From positions 1 through 36,519 of IMG/VR virus record IMGVR_UViG_3300037849_000043: DNA of 36,519 bases; one strand, 5' to 3'. The notes under the pieces are model-generated. The model searched no databases, was not told where the DNA came from, and saw only the letters and a list, made by a program, of their open reading frames with translations. Below are positions 18,190 to 27,293 of the stretch, piece after piece (position 1 is the stretch's first letter; the number at the start of each line of letters is the position of its first letter). The stretch is from a virus. A program made the translations under genes and the position numbers.

Positions 18190-20303
18190 TGGCTGAAGTC
18201 GAGAAAGACCCTGACCTCTCCGATTTCATGGGCACGGCACGCAAGCGGTTCGCCGCCGCCGCCGAGGATGAGAAGGACCTCCGCCTCAAGTTCGTGCAGG
18301 ACTTGAAACTGGCCTCGCCCGATGGCGATGATCAGTGGGACCCGGTTATCAAGCAACAGCGGGAGATGGCCGGTCGCCCAGCAATGGCGTTCCCCCGTTG
18401 CCATACATTCGTGCAGCAGGTATCGAACGAAGCGCGCCAGAATAAACCACAGGTCAAGTTCGCGCCGCGCCTCGACGCCGATAAGGACACGGCTGAGGTC
18501 TATGAAGGACTCGCAAGGTTCATTCAGTACGAATCGAATGCCCAGATCGCCTATGAAACGGCGATTGAATATAGTGCCGGTGGATCGTTCGGGTACTACA
18601 GGTTTCTGACTGAATACTGTGAAGACCCCGATTACGACGACGCGGACGAAGACTCAATTCCCCAGGACCTAAAGATTTGCCCGGTCATGGACCCGCTGAC
18701 TGTTTACGGGATTCTCGTTCCGACATGCTTCAATCGCAAGCCGCCTTTTGCCTTTGTGATCAAAGAGATGACCAAAGAGGAATACAAGGTCCTCTACGGC
18801 GATACCGAAATGGCCTCGCTTCCGTGGGTTGAGGCGGAGAAAAGGGCAGACGGATGGGTAGGGTCGGACACGGTTCGCATCGCTGAATACTGGTGGTGCG
18901 AGGAAATAAAGGTCAAAGGCAAGCGCAGGCCGAAATGCAAGGTGAAATTCTGCAAGATCAACGGCCTTGAAGAATTGCCCGATACTAGAACCGAGTGGGC
19001 GGGGTCGGAAATCCCCATTGTTCCGGTTCTGGGCAAGCAGATGATTATCGAGGGCAAGCCCCGCGTGTCATCCGTGGTACGGGCGCAGAAAGCGGCTCAA
19101 CAGCTCATAAATTACTCGAAGTCGAGGATCGCGGAAACGCTCTCCAACTCCCCGATTGCTCCTTACATGGTCGCAAACGGGCAGATCGCAGGGTTTGAGA
19201 ATATGTGGGCGCAACTCAACCGCAATCCCACGCCGTATCTGGTCTATAACGTGATCGATGTCGCCGGAAGGCCCGCGCCGCCTCCTCAAAGAGACGTGCA
19301 GGAGGCCCCGATTCAATCGCTCTCCGCGCTCGTAGCGCAGGAAATCGACGACATGAAGGCCACCACGGGCATTTATGACGCTTCAATGGGAGCGCAGAGT
19401 AACGAGACCTCAGCAAAGGCCATCGGAGCCCGCCAGCAGTCGGCAAACCTTACCACGATGCACTTTCTGGACAACCTAGAGAGGTCCTTCCGGCAGGCCG
19501 GGAAGATCATCGAGGAGATGATTCCGAAGATTTACGATACCGAGCGCGAAGTGACGATTCTTGGGCCAAACGAAGAGTCGAAGATCGTCACCATTAACGC
19601 CGAGCATCAGGACGAAGCCGGAAAGCCGCACCACTACAAGATTGCCGGTAACCGAGTTCCTTTGGTCGTCACAATGGGGCGCGCTTACGATACGAAGCGC
19701 ATGGAAACGGTCGATTTCATTCAGGAATTGATCAGGTCGGTCCCGACTTTAGCGCCGATTCTGGGCGATATTCTGATCAAGAACACAGATATGGCCGGAG
19801 CGGACGAGGCAGCCGAAAGACTGCACAAAATGCTGCCGCCACAGTTGCAGGACCAGGATGAACCGTTGCCGCCGCAGGCTCAGGCGCAGATCGCTCAGTT
19901 GACTCAGCAGATGCAGGTGATGCACGGCCAACTGGCGAAGTTCACGCTTGAGCGCGAGGCGAAAGTCTTGGAGCATCACGGCAAGATGGCGCAGATTTCA
20001 GCTCAGGCTCAGGCTGATATGGCGCTTGAGGATAAAAAACTGCTCACGGCGGTTACGGTCGCCGAAATCAATACGAAGGCTCAGAATGCGGCTGACCGGG
20101 AAGCTGATCGGCGCGAGTTGGAAGCGCAATTTCACACGCAAGCCCATGAGGTCGCGCTCCAGGCTATGCAGGGCCAGCAAGATCAGCAGATGGCCGCGCA
20201 GCAAGGGGCGCAGCAGAGTCAGCAGTCAGCACAGGACGCGGCGCAGGGTCAGCAGGCTACGGCGCAACAGGCGGCGTTACAGCCTCAGGCGGACGCGCCA
20301 TGA
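18189..20303 (+). CDS. P22-type portal protein
   Basis: 704 residues, close to the 725 of P22 portal. The order of regions fits: a helical N-terminal zone, a beta/alpha stem (FIQYESNAQIAYETAIEYSAGG), a CxD-rich region (EDPDYDDADEDS), and the long wing. The last 120 residues are Gln/Ala-rich helix (the barrel/crown). It forms the dodecameric ring at one vertex through which DNA passes. Located upstream of scaffold and coat as in P22. Confidence 0.85.
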   Translation: MAEVEKDPDLSDFMGTARKRFAAAAEDEKDLRLKFVQDLKLASPDGDDQWDPVIKQQREMAGRPAMAFPRCHTFVQQVSNEARQNKPQVKFAPRLDADKDTAEVYEGLARFIQYESNAQIAYETAIEYSAGGSFGYYRFLTEYCEDPDYDDADEDSIPQDLKICPVMDPLTVYGILVPTCFNRKPPFAFVIKEMTKEEYKVLYGDTEMASLPWVEAEKRADGWVGSDTVRIAEYWWCEEIKVKGKRRPKCKVKFCKINGLEELPDTRTEWAGSEIPIVPVLGKQMIIEGKPRVSSVVRAQKAAQQLINYSKSRIAETLSNSPIAPYMVANGQIAGFENMWAQLNRNPTPYLVYNVIDVAGRPAPPPQRDVQEAPIQSLSALVAQEIDDMKATTGIYDASMGAQSNETSAKAIGARQQSANLTTMHFLDNLERSFRQAGKIIEEMIPKIYDTEREVTILGPNEESKIVTINAEHQDEAGKPHHYKIAGNRVPLVVTMGRAYDTKRMETVDFIQELIRSVPTLAPILGDILIKNTDMAGADEAAERLHKMLPPQLQDQDEPLPPQAQAQIAQLTQQMQVMHGQLAKFTLEREAKVLEHHGKMAQISAQAQADMALEDKKLLTAVTVAEINTKAQNAADREADRRELEAQFHTQAHEVALQAMQGQQDQQMAAQQGAQQSQQSAQDAAQGQQATAQQAALQPQADAP

Positions 20304-20377
20304 GCATTACAGGGATGCGTCGATGGGAGCACCCCATCAGCCATTTACCAATCAGGAGTAACACATGCCAGAAGTAG
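20300..20377 (+). CDS. 25-codon frame between portal and scaffold (uncertain)
   Basis: A 25-residue frame overlapping the portal stop (ATGA) and running into the scaffold gene in another frame. No motif is seen. The scaffold SD (AGGAGT) lies within it. It may only be a chance frame in the 61-base gap. Confidence 0.2.
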   Translation: MSITGMRRWEHPISHLPIRSNTCQK

Positions 20378-21339
20378 AGACGCAAGCGGCTTCGTCACCC
20401 GCAGAAGCAGTAGACCCGTTTAACGGACAGCAGCCCAGCCTCCGCGAGTTTAGTGCATACCGCGCGACGGGCGAGGTCCCCGAGAGATTCAAGCCGGAAG
20501 CGGAATCGGCTCCCGCACCAGCCGAGGGTGAACAGCCCGAAAATGAGCCAGCATCGGCGCTGGAAGATGATCAGGAGTTACCCGAGGGCATCAGCAATAA
20601 AACCCGCAGGCGTATCGAGAAACTGCTCGGCGAAAAGAAAGAATTAGAGCGCCAACTCGCAGAGAGAGCTAAACCAGACGCAAAACCGGATTCGTCTCCC
20701 GCGCCAACTGTGCAGCAGGTTGCTCCAACTAGACCGGAACCCACACTCAATGACAAGAACCAGGATGGAACGCTGAAATATGCGGACTATGCTGCTTTCG
20801 TCAAAGATTTGGGGCGTTGGTCGGCAGAGCAGGGATATCACGAATTGCGCCAGCGGGAGCTTCAGCAACAGCAGACCCAGCAGGTACAGAAAAAGGTTGA
20901 GACGGATAGAGAGCGGTACGGCGAGGAGTTCGACAGCATCATCGAGCCGACCGCTGGCAAGATCATGAGCGACGCTTCCATTCCGATGGAAGTCAAGCGC
21001 ATGTTGGCAGCCTCCGACGTTCTTCCCGAGCTTGTTTACACGATTGGGACCGATCCAAAAACAATGGAGAAGTTGACTCGTGTGGCCAAATCCGACCCTC
21101 AACAGGCTATGTACTACATCGCTGAATTGTCCGCTGGGATCCGGCAAGAATTGGCTGCCGACGCTGCAAAGCCCTCGAAAGAACCAACTCCTGAGCCGAA
21201 GCGCACCAGTGCTCCGAAGCCTCCGACGCCTGTATCGGGTCCGAGTTCGCGGGCCTTTGACGTGAGCGATACCAGCTTATCCCCGGAAGAGTGGGCGCGG
21301 AAACGCAATGCCCAGCTTGCCCGGCGACAGCGCGGCTAA
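20365..21339 (+). CDS. Scaffolding protein
   Basis: 324 residues, strongly charged and helical, with an acidic/Pro-rich N-terminus (SAPAPAEGEQPENEP...EDDQELPEG) and a coiled-coil stretch (ISNKTRRRIEKLLGEKKELERQ). The C-terminus (SLSPEEWARKRNAQLARRQ) is basic, as needed for coat binding. P22-like phages place this gene between portal and coat. It directs assembly of the procapsid and leaves before DNA packaging. Confidence 0.75.
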   Translation: MPEVETQAASSPAEAVDPFNGQQPSLREFSAYRATGEVPERFKPEAESAPAPAEGEQPENEPASALEDDQELPEGISNKTRRRIEKLLGEKKELERQLAERAKPDAKPDSSPAPTVQQVAPTRPEPTLNDKNQDGTLKYADYAAFVKDLGRWSAEQGYHELRQRELQQQQTQQVQKKVETDRERYGEEFDSIIEPTAGKIMSDASIPMEVKRMLAASDVLPELVYTIGTDPKTMEKLTRVAKSDPQQAMYYIAELSAGIRQELAADAAKPSKEPTPEPKRTSAPKPPTPVSGPSSRAFDVSDTSLSPEEWARKRNAQLARRQRG

Positions 21340-21356
21340 GCTCTTAGGAGCTTGAC

Positions 21357-22562
21357 ATGGCGAACAGTTTTCTTTCACCCACCATCATCACGCGGGAAGC
21401 ACTGCGCATCCTGCACGCCAATTTGAATTTCATCGAGAACTGCGACAAGCAATACGATCCGCAGTTTGCCAACAGCGACGCCTCTCCTTCCGGCAAGATC
21501 GGCCCCTCGCTCACCATCCGTATGCCGAACCAGTTCACGGTAAGCACCGGGACTGCCCTGAGTACGCAGGACGTTGTTGAAACCAGCCAAGTCCTTACCG
21601 TGGCGACTCAGAAGCACGTCGATTTCGTCATGACCTCGCAGGACCTCACCTTGACCATTGACGAGTTTTCAGATCGCTATCTGAAGCCCGCAATGGCGGT
21701 TCTGGCCTCGAACATCGAAGCCGATGCTCTCTCGATGGTGCTGAATGTCTACAACGCCATTGACGACAACGCCAACACCCTGACCTACAAGGACGTTTCC
21801 CTCGCGCGCAGGATGCTGAATCAAAACCTCGCGCCTGACGACGGGGAGCGCGTTGGGATCATGTGTTCACAGCACGTCCCAAGCTACCTGGATGCGATCA
21901 AAGGACTCTTCAATCCCCAGGAAGGAATTGCGCGTCCCTACCTTACCGGCAAAATCGGCAAGGTGAACAACATGAACACCTATGAAAATACGGTGCTCAG
22001 CAACTTCCAGTCAGGCACAGCGGCAGCGGTCACGGGTTATACCGTAAGTGGCGCTTCCCAAACCGGCGCAGCGATCACTGTCACGGGGGGCACGGCAACA
22101 CTGCTTCTCGGCGATATCGTGACGTTCGCGGGCGCTTATGCGGTTCACCCTGAAACCAAGACGAATCTCGGCTATCTTCAGCAGTTCGTGTTGACGGCCA
22201 ATTCCGGGGCCAGCGCCACCAGCCTTGCGATCTCACCCTCCATTGTGGTCACTGGAGCGGCGCAAAACGTCAGCGCCTCACCAACCACAACCGGCGCGGT
22301 ATCGAAGATTGGCGGCGGGGCTTCCAGTCTGTACGCGCAGTCGATTCTCTTCCACCCGGAAGCGTTTGCCTTCGTCACTGCCGATCTGATCGATGTATCG
22401 AAGTTCGGCGCATGGGGTGGGCGCGAGGTCATGGACGGCATCTCGATGAGGATTGCGCGTCAATACTCCATCACCAATGACAACGTGCCGACCAGAATGG
22501 ACGTGCTGTACGGTTACAAGTGCATCCGTCCGCAGTTGGCCTGCCGCGTCATTGCGCAGTAA
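21357..22562 (+). CDS. Major coat protein (P22 gp5 family)
   Basis: 401 residues, near the usual 400-430. N-terminus MANSFLSPTIITREALRILH, then HVDFVMTSQDLTLTIDEFSDRYLKPA, match the P22 coat N-arm and E-loop region. The middle contains a variable insert (residues about 220-320, Thr/Ala/Gly-rich) resembling the I-domain position. The C-terminus ends with RMDVLYGYKCIRPQLACR. Forms the icosahedral shell. A terminator follows immediately. Confidence 0.85.
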   Translation: MANSFLSPTIITREALRILHANLNFIENCDKQYDPQFANSDASPSGKIGPSLTIRMPNQFTVSTGTALSTQDVVETSQVLTVATQKHVDFVMTSQDLTLTIDEFSDRYLKPAMAVLASNIEADALSMVLNVYNAIDDNANTLTYKDVSLARRMLNQNLAPDDGERVGIMCSQHVPSYLDAIKGLFNPQEGIARPYLTGKIGKVNNMNTYENTVLSNFQSGTAAAVTGYTVSGASQTGAAITVTGGTATLLLGDIVTFAGAYAVHPETKTNLGYLQQFVLTANSGASATSLAISPSIVVTGAAQNVSASPTTTGAVSKIGGGASSLYAQSILFHPEAFAFVTADLIDVSKFGAWGGREVMDGISMRIARQYSITNDNVPTRMDVLYGYKCIRPQLACRVIAQ

Positions 22563-22568
22563 CCCGGA

Positions 22569-22602
22569 GCGGGGCGTCAACCAGCGCCCCGCCTTTTTCT
22601 TG
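22569..22602 (+). terminator. Rho-independent terminator after the coat gene
   Basis: GCGGGGCG (22569-22576) pairs with CGCCCCGC (22585-22592) across an eight-base loop, followed by CTTTTTCTT. It lies seven bases after the coat stop, so it would end or reduce transcription and raise coat relative to downstream tail genes. Confidence 0.85.
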
Positions 22603-22609
22603 AGGTCGA

Positions 22610-22759
22610 ATGACACGAGCAGAGATTGAAGAAAAAAGTCCGCACGACATGAGCACGAACGCATGGCTCAGGGAGGTCTGTATTCAGTTGGCAATATCGA
22701 ATGAGAGAAAGACGCCCATCGTCGATAGATCGCAGTTTCAGCAGCCGAGGAGAAGCTGA
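22610..22759 (+). CDS. 49-residue hypothetical protein
   Basis: MTRAEIEEKSPHDMSTNAWL continues into a helix with REVCIQLAISNERK and a basic tail. SD GAGGTCG before the ATG. It is the first gene after the terminator and shares one base with the next start (TGATG). No family recognised. Confidence 0.5.
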   Translation: MTRAEIEEKSPHDMSTNAWLREVCIQLAISNERKTPIVDRSQFQQPRRS

Positions 22760-23844
22760 TGTCGATTATCCTGACCGACCAATCCGGCAATCAATACTGG
22801 CTTGCGGTCGGCACCGGCGGCGCGCTTTCTACGACTCCGGTTTCAAACACCGTTCCGTCCTACCTCGCCAGCGCTCCAAATGGCGTCATTGCGACCGATC
22901 AATCCGGGCTTCAATACATTCTCTCGGTCAACAGTGCCGATGGATCGCTCATTACCACGCCGAACCTGAATACCCCGAATCTGCCCAACGGTCCGGGGGT
23001 GGGTTTAGTCATTGCAGACCAGGCCGGTGACCTCTATTCGCTTTCGGTCAATGGAAACACCCTCCAGACAGAGAGCGTTCAAAATCTGACCCCATCGGCG
23101 GCTGACAACTCCATTGCGATCACGGTCCTTTCGCTCATCACCGGGGCCTTGCGCTTATTGGGAGTGACGGCATCCGGTGAGCTTCCCAGTTCGGATGAGT
23201 CGAACGATGCTCTTTCGGCGTTTCAGCAGTTGGTAGATTCGTGGAACTCTGACAGCTTGACGATCTTTTCCATCGGCTCGGCTGACTATCCTTTGATCTT
23301 GAACCGGCAGGCGTTTACATTGGGGCCTGGGGGGGATTTCAACACGAATCGGCCCGCGAGAATAGTGGGCATGAGCACGATTCTGCTCCTGAACCCGTCG
23401 AATCCGGTTGAAATCCCCATTGCCATGTACTCATGGGATGAATGGCAGAACAAGGTGCCCGTCAAGAGCGTGAATGGTTCTTTTCCGCAGGTGTGTTACG
23501 ACGATGGCGGAATGCCGCTAAGGACTTTGAACTTCTGGCCGATTGCGACCTTGCAACAGAACAACGTGAGGATCTACTCATGGGAACCATTGATCTGGCC
23601 CGCGACTCTGCAAACGCTTCTCAACTTCCCCCCTGGATATGCAAGGACTTTTCGCTATAATCTGGCGATTGAGATGGCCGCAGAATTCTCCGTCCCGGTC
23701 CCCGCCGAAGTTGCCGCAATTGCGGCCTCTACGTTAGCCGCCATCAAGACGATGAATGCGCCTGAACTGCACCTGGTTTCCGATCTTCTGCCGATTCCGG
23801 GCGGCTATAACTGGCGCGCCGACATGTTCGGGATTGGCTGGTGA
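22759..23844 (+). CDS. P22 gp4-like tail accessory factor with extra N-terminal repeats
   Basis: Residues about 115-361 show the head-completion/tail accessory pattern of P22 gp4: LITGALRLLGVTASGELPSS, then ALSAFQQLVDSWNSD and beta-rich C-terminal part. The first 110 residues are three repeats of about 35 residues (LTDQSGNQYWLAV; ATDQSGLQYILSVN; IADQAGDLYSLSVN), each followed by a Thr/Asn-rich hairpin. P22 gp4 lacks these; they resemble the surface-exposed repeats of tail proteins. Attaches to the portal and closes the head. Confidence 0.7.
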   Translation: MSIILTDQSGNQYWLAVGTGGALSTTPVSNTVPSYLASAPNGVIATDQSGLQYILSVNSADGSLITTPNLNTPNLPNGPGVGLVIADQAGDLYSLSVNGNTLQTESVQNLTPSAADNSIAITVLSLITGALRLLGVTASGELPSSDESNDALSAFQQLVDSWNSDSLTIFSIGSADYPLILNRQAFTLGPGGDFNTNRPARIVGMSTILLLNPSNPVEIPIAMYSWDEWQNKVPVKSVNGSFPQVCYDDGGMPLRTLNFWPIATLQQNNVRIYSWEPLIWPATLQTLLNFPPGYARTFRYNLAIEMAAEFSVPVPAEVAAIAASTLAAIKTMNAPELHLVSDLLPIPGGYNWRADMFGIGW

Positions 23845-24005
23845 TATTTTTCCCATTCGGCTCGGGATCGTTCAATTTCTATACATCGAACCCCAGGCTC
23901 CCCGCATTCCTGGCAGAACTTCGGAATGCCGTCGTATTGGTCAAACATAAATCTATGATTTTTGGGACAAATGGCTTGTTTTATTGTGGCCCTCGATGAT
24001 TCCAT
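23805..24005 (-). CDS. Antisense zinc-ribbon gene inside the late operon
   Basis: Sixty-six residues with AICPKNHRFMFDQYDG, FCQECG and VRCIEI, giving CxxxH and CxxC, a typical zinc ribbon. GAGGAG lies seven bases before the ATG. It is the only good gene facing left within the late arm, and its end overlaps the gp4-like gene tail to tail by 40 bases. Such inserted genes ('morons') often come from other phages. Promoter not obvious. Confidence 0.65.
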   Translation of the reverse strand: MESSRATIKQAICPKNHRFMFDQYDGIPKFCQECGEPGVRCIEIERSRAEWEKYHQPIPNMSARQL

Positions 24006-24036
24006 GACACTCTCCTCGGAGGAATTGTATACCTAA

Positions 24037-25551
24037 ATGGCTCGATTCGGCCTGATCGGAGGTTCGTACCAGAGTCAGTCTGTAATCGCAGACTGCCAGC
24101 GCACGATGAACTGGTATACGGAGACCATTGAAAGTCAAATGGGAGCGTCCGCGATGGCGCTCTATCCTACGCCGGGATTGACCCTTTTCGGCACGCTTCC
24201 GGGCGGCGTACAGCGGGGAATGCTTGAGATCAACGGCAGGCTTTTCGCTGTGGGTGGCCCGAATTTCTATGAGCTCAACTCATTCGGCATCCCCACCAGC
24301 TATGGATCAGTGGGAAACGATCTTCAAATGGTCACAATGGCCTCAAACGGGACGCTGGGAAACCAGATCGTCATTTGCTCGGCGGGGTCACTGTACATTT
24401 TCAATCTAAATACCAACACCTTGACGCAGATTGGCGGCCTGACCGGGATTCCGGCGATGGTGGTTTATTGCAGCAGCTACTTTGTGGCTCTCTTGCAAAA
24501 TTCCAACATCTTTCAGGTGTCCAATCTTCTGGACGGTTCCACGTGGAACCCCTTGAGTGTGCAGCAAAATGAGGTTTTCCCGGAAAACATAGCTTCGATT
24601 GTCTCGGCCTACGATTTCCTGTTTGTTCTGGGGCAGGACGGTCACTCTCAGGTCTACTACAACTCAGGCGCGAATCAGTTCACTCCGTTCAGCCCGATTT
24701 CCGGGGCATACATGGAAGAGGGATGCGGCGCTCCGAAGTCCCCGGTCGTCATGGATAACACGGTCATGTGGATTGGCGGAAGGCAGGGCAAGGGCGATAT
24801 CGCGTGGAGAGCGAACGGGTACACCCCTCTTAGAATCTCGACTTTCGCGGAAGAAACGGCGTGGGCGTCCTATCCGGCGAAAGGATCGGACGCCGTTGGG
24901 TACACCTACCGCGATCAGGGACATACGTTTTGGGTGCTCAGATACCCTTCAGCCAACAACGGCTTCGGAGCGACGTGGGTTTATGATGCCGCAGGCCAGC
25001 AATGGCACGAACGGGGCTTCTGGTCACAGCAAGGCCCTACTGGCTACAGTGCTCATCTCTCTACGTGCGCCGTCTTTGCCTTCGGGCAGCAGTTGGTCGG
25101 CGATTGGAACTCTGGCAACATCTATTCGCAGTCGATTTCAACGCTTACTGACAACGGCACGACCATCAGGCGGTGGAGACGGTCGCCTCATATCGCAGCG
25201 GAGCGCGAAAGAGTCTTTCTGCAAAGACTACAAATCGATGTTGAGGTCGGATTAGGTCCTCAGCCTCCGTTGCTTGACGGCTTCGGCAATCCCCGCGATC
25301 CTCAGTTGCAGTTGAGCATTTCAAGAGACGGCAGCAAGACGTTCGGAGTTCAATACACGCTGAATTGCGGGCAGGCCGGCGCCTACAAGAAACGGGCGAT
25401 CTTGAGGCGTTTGGGGCAGGCCAGAGACTTTGCATTCGATATCGTGGCCACCGACCCTATTCCGTGGCGAATCATTGAAGGCTACGTCGAGGGAACAGGC
25501 TTTAACACTCCATCTCAACGGCTTGTTAAGCAGATAGCGCAGGCTCAATAA
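24037..25551 (+). CDS. P22 gp10-like packaged-DNA stabilisation protein
   Basis: 504 residues (P22 gp10 has 472). MARFGLIGGSYQSQSVIADC starts the family; repeated beta-type motifs (GQDGHSQVYYNSGANQFTPF, MWIGGRQGKGDIAWRANG) fit its beta-propeller, and the end (RAILRRLGQARDFAFDI) is also typical. In P22, gp10 forms the hub connecting the gp4 ring to the tail needle and tailspikes. The SD lies 14 bases upstream, unusually far. Confidence 0.75.
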   Translation: MARFGLIGGSYQSQSVIADCQRTMNWYTETIESQMGASAMALYPTPGLTLFGTLPGGVQRGMLEINGRLFAVGGPNFYELNSFGIPTSYGSVGNDLQMVTMASNGTLGNQIVICSAGSLYIFNLNTNTLTQIGGLTGIPAMVVYCSSYFVALLQNSNIFQVSNLLDGSTWNPLSVQQNEVFPENIASIVSAYDFLFVLGQDGHSQVYYNSGANQFTPFSPISGAYMEEGCGAPKSPVVMDNTVMWIGGRQGKGDIAWRANGYTPLRISTFAEETAWASYPAKGSDAVGYTYRDQGHTFWVLRYPSANNGFGATWVYDAAGQQWHERGFWSQQGPTGYSAHLSTCAVFAFGQQLVGDWNSGNIYSQSISTLTDNGTTIRRWRRSPHIAAERERVFLQRLQIDVEVGLGPQPPLLDGFGNPRDPQLQLSISRDGSKTFGVQYTLNCGQAGAYKKRAILRRLGQARDFAFDIVATDPIPWRIIEGYVEGTGFNTPSQRLVKQIAQAQ

Positions 25552-25724
25552 TGGCTCAAACGATTCCAGTACCAGCCCCGATCAATGCGACGGTCCCTTT
25601 TACCAATCAGGGAACGCCGAGCGGACTAACTCAGTTCGGCGTCAAGCAACTTTCAGACACTCAAGCGGCGATTGCGGAGCTCATCGCGCAGGTTGCGGCG
25701 CTCAATGCAAAGGTAGGACTATGA
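25551..25724 (+). CDS. 57-residue protein with C-terminal coiled coil
   Basis: MAQTIPVPAPINATVPFTNQ is extended, and the remainder (QLSDTQAAIAELIAQVAALN) is a heptad-like helix that would trimerise. In the tail region such proteins may form a needle-like or fibre-attachment part (as P22 gp26 does on a larger scale). It overlaps both neighbours (TAATG and ATGA). Confidence 0.6.
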   Translation: MAQTIPVPAPINATVPFTNQGTPSGLTQFGVKQLSDTQAAIAELIAQVAALNAKVGL

Positions 25725-26920
25725 AGCGGACATTTATCGGGCTTTTATCGGGCTTTTGGCTGGCTCTCCCCTTGATGGGCCAGAATCCAGTCATCCCCTT
25801 TCGCTCCCCGCGGGCAACCTTCCAGACGGCTACAGGCCAGCCTCTATCCGGCGGCTGCATCTTCACCTATCAGGGCGGCACAACGACGCCGCAAGCCACC
25901 TACACAAGCAGCACGGGCGCAACTCCCAACTCTAACCCCGTGATTCTTGATTCGACCGGCTCTGGCGTCATGTGGTTCGGCGTGAACACCTACAAATTGG
26001 TTGCCTACAGCGCAGGGGGCACCAACTGCGCATCCGGTTCGCTCCAATGGACGGTTGACAACGTTCCTGGAGATGCTTTCCTAAATGGCACGATCTCGGG
26101 CGCGACGATCACGAATCCAGCGATCTCAGGCGGAACGGCAACGGGCCAAACTGTATCGAGTGATGTGATTACGGGGAGCACAATCAACTCTACGCAGATC
26201 GGAAATAGCATCCCATCATCGGGGAGTTTTACATTCACGGCGGGCGCGCTGAATGCGATGAGCTTTAGTGCGTCTCCCCTATTTGCATCCACGCTCTATA
26301 GCTATTTCGTGATGACGCTGACGGCCAATGTAACGTCTAGTTCGATCACTGGCGGTCAAGCGGGGCAGGCAATCACGCTGAAGATGTGCGAGAACAGTTC
26401 CGGCGGCTACACCTTTGCATGGCCTTCCGGCCTTCTCAATCCTCCAACGTTCAATACGGCTCCGAATGCCTGCACCATCGACTTTGCCTACTACGACACC
26501 ACGGTATCGGCATGGGTGACGGTTGCCACATACACAGGATTTGCGCCTCCAATTCTTCCGCATTCGATTGTGTTCGCCGACCTCTCAAATACGGTCTACG
26601 GAGCTTCCGCACTGGTTAACCTCTTCAATTCTCCGGTAGCGGGAACAATCCCGGCCGCTGGAACCGCGACATACAACGGGGTGGTGGCGACGAGCAAATG
26701 CACGTTGACGACCGCCGCGACTGCCTCGACAACCTTCACTCTCAAGGATGGAGCTACCTCAGTTGGAACCATCGCGTTTGCGGCCTCGGGGACGATTGGA
26801 GCTATTAACATTTCGGCGGCTTATCCCATCGTTTCTGGCGATCAGATCACGATTGTCGCCCCGGCGTCAGCAGACGCGACGGCAGCGGGCCTGAATTGCT
26901 CCCTGGCCTTTGGATATTGA
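25721..26920 (+). CDS. Tail fibre-like protein with N-terminal signal peptide
   Basis: The N-terminus MKRTFIGLLSGFWLALPLMG is a clear Sec signal peptide. Residues about 26-120 (ATFQTATGQPLSGGCIFTYQ..., ILDSTGSGVMWFG) recall P22 tailspike-like head-binding domains. Residues 120-399 are Thr/Ser/Gly-rich beta repeats. It contains six cysteines, e.g. GGC and NCASG. An exported phage tail protein is unexpected (see findings). Confidence 0.65.
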   Translation: MKRTFIGLLSGFWLALPLMGQNPVIPFRSPRATFQTATGQPLSGGCIFTYQGGTTTPQATYTSSTGATPNSNPVILDSTGSGVMWFGVNTYKLVAYSAGGTNCASGSLQWTVDNVPGDAFLNGTISGATITNPAISGGTATGQTVSSDVITGSTINSTQIGNSIPSSGSFTFTAGALNAMSFSASPLFASTLYSYFVMTLTANVTSSSITGGQAGQAITLKMCENSSGGYTFAWPSGLLNPPTFNTAPNACTIDFAYYDTTVSAWVTVATYTGFAPPILPHSIVFADLSNTVYGASALVNLFNSPVAGTIPAAGTATYNGVVATSKCTLTTAATASTTFTLKDGATSVGTIAFAASGTIGAINISAAYPIVSGDQITIVAPASADATAAGLNCSLAFGY

Positions 26921-26921
26921 T

Positions 26922-27293
26922 ATGAAAAAGCTGATTCTCATCTCACTTCTATTGTGCGCTTCTCAGGCGTGGGGAGCGTGTACCGTCGCCAGCATCTATG
27001 TGACCTATGGCGGGTCATATTCGCTGTCTACCTCAACGCCGACTGTCGTGATTACCGGACCCGGCAGCGGGGCAACCGCGTCTGTCAACATGGCAGCCAT
27101 AGGCTCGCCAGCCACGGGTCTGTATGTCACCAGCGCGCCGGTGTCCGCAGGCGGAAGCTATACGGGGCCGGTATCCATCATGTTCACCGGAGGCACCTAC
27201 ACGTCTCCTGCCACCGGCTATGCGATCATGAGCGGCTCGTGTGGCTCGGGGGGCGGCGGAGGGGGAAGAAAGAAATTCGCATGGCTGCTGTAG
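26922..27293 (+). CDS. 123-residue secreted-type protein with Gly-rich end
   Basis: MKKLILISLLLCASQAWGAC is a signal peptide ending in AWGA. The mature part carries two approximate repeats with GGSYS(L/T)...PTVVITGPGSGATASV and PVSIMFTGG, beta-prism-like patterns seen in tail proteins, and ends GGGGGGRKKFAWLL. It may be an adhesin or a virion-associated surface protein. The ATG at 26922 lies three bases after the preceding stop; an upstream TTG is unlikely. Confidence 0.6.
   Translation: MKKLILISLLLCASQAWGACTVASIYVTYGGSYSLSTSTPTVVITGPGSGATASVNMAAIGSPATGLYVTSAPVSAGGSYTGPVSIMFTGGTYTSPATGYAIMSGSCGSGGGGGGRKKFAWLL

Noticed and set aside
22569-22602. cos or pac site
   Set aside because: The structure is a GC-rich hairpin with a T-run, best explained as a terminator; no packaging site could be located.
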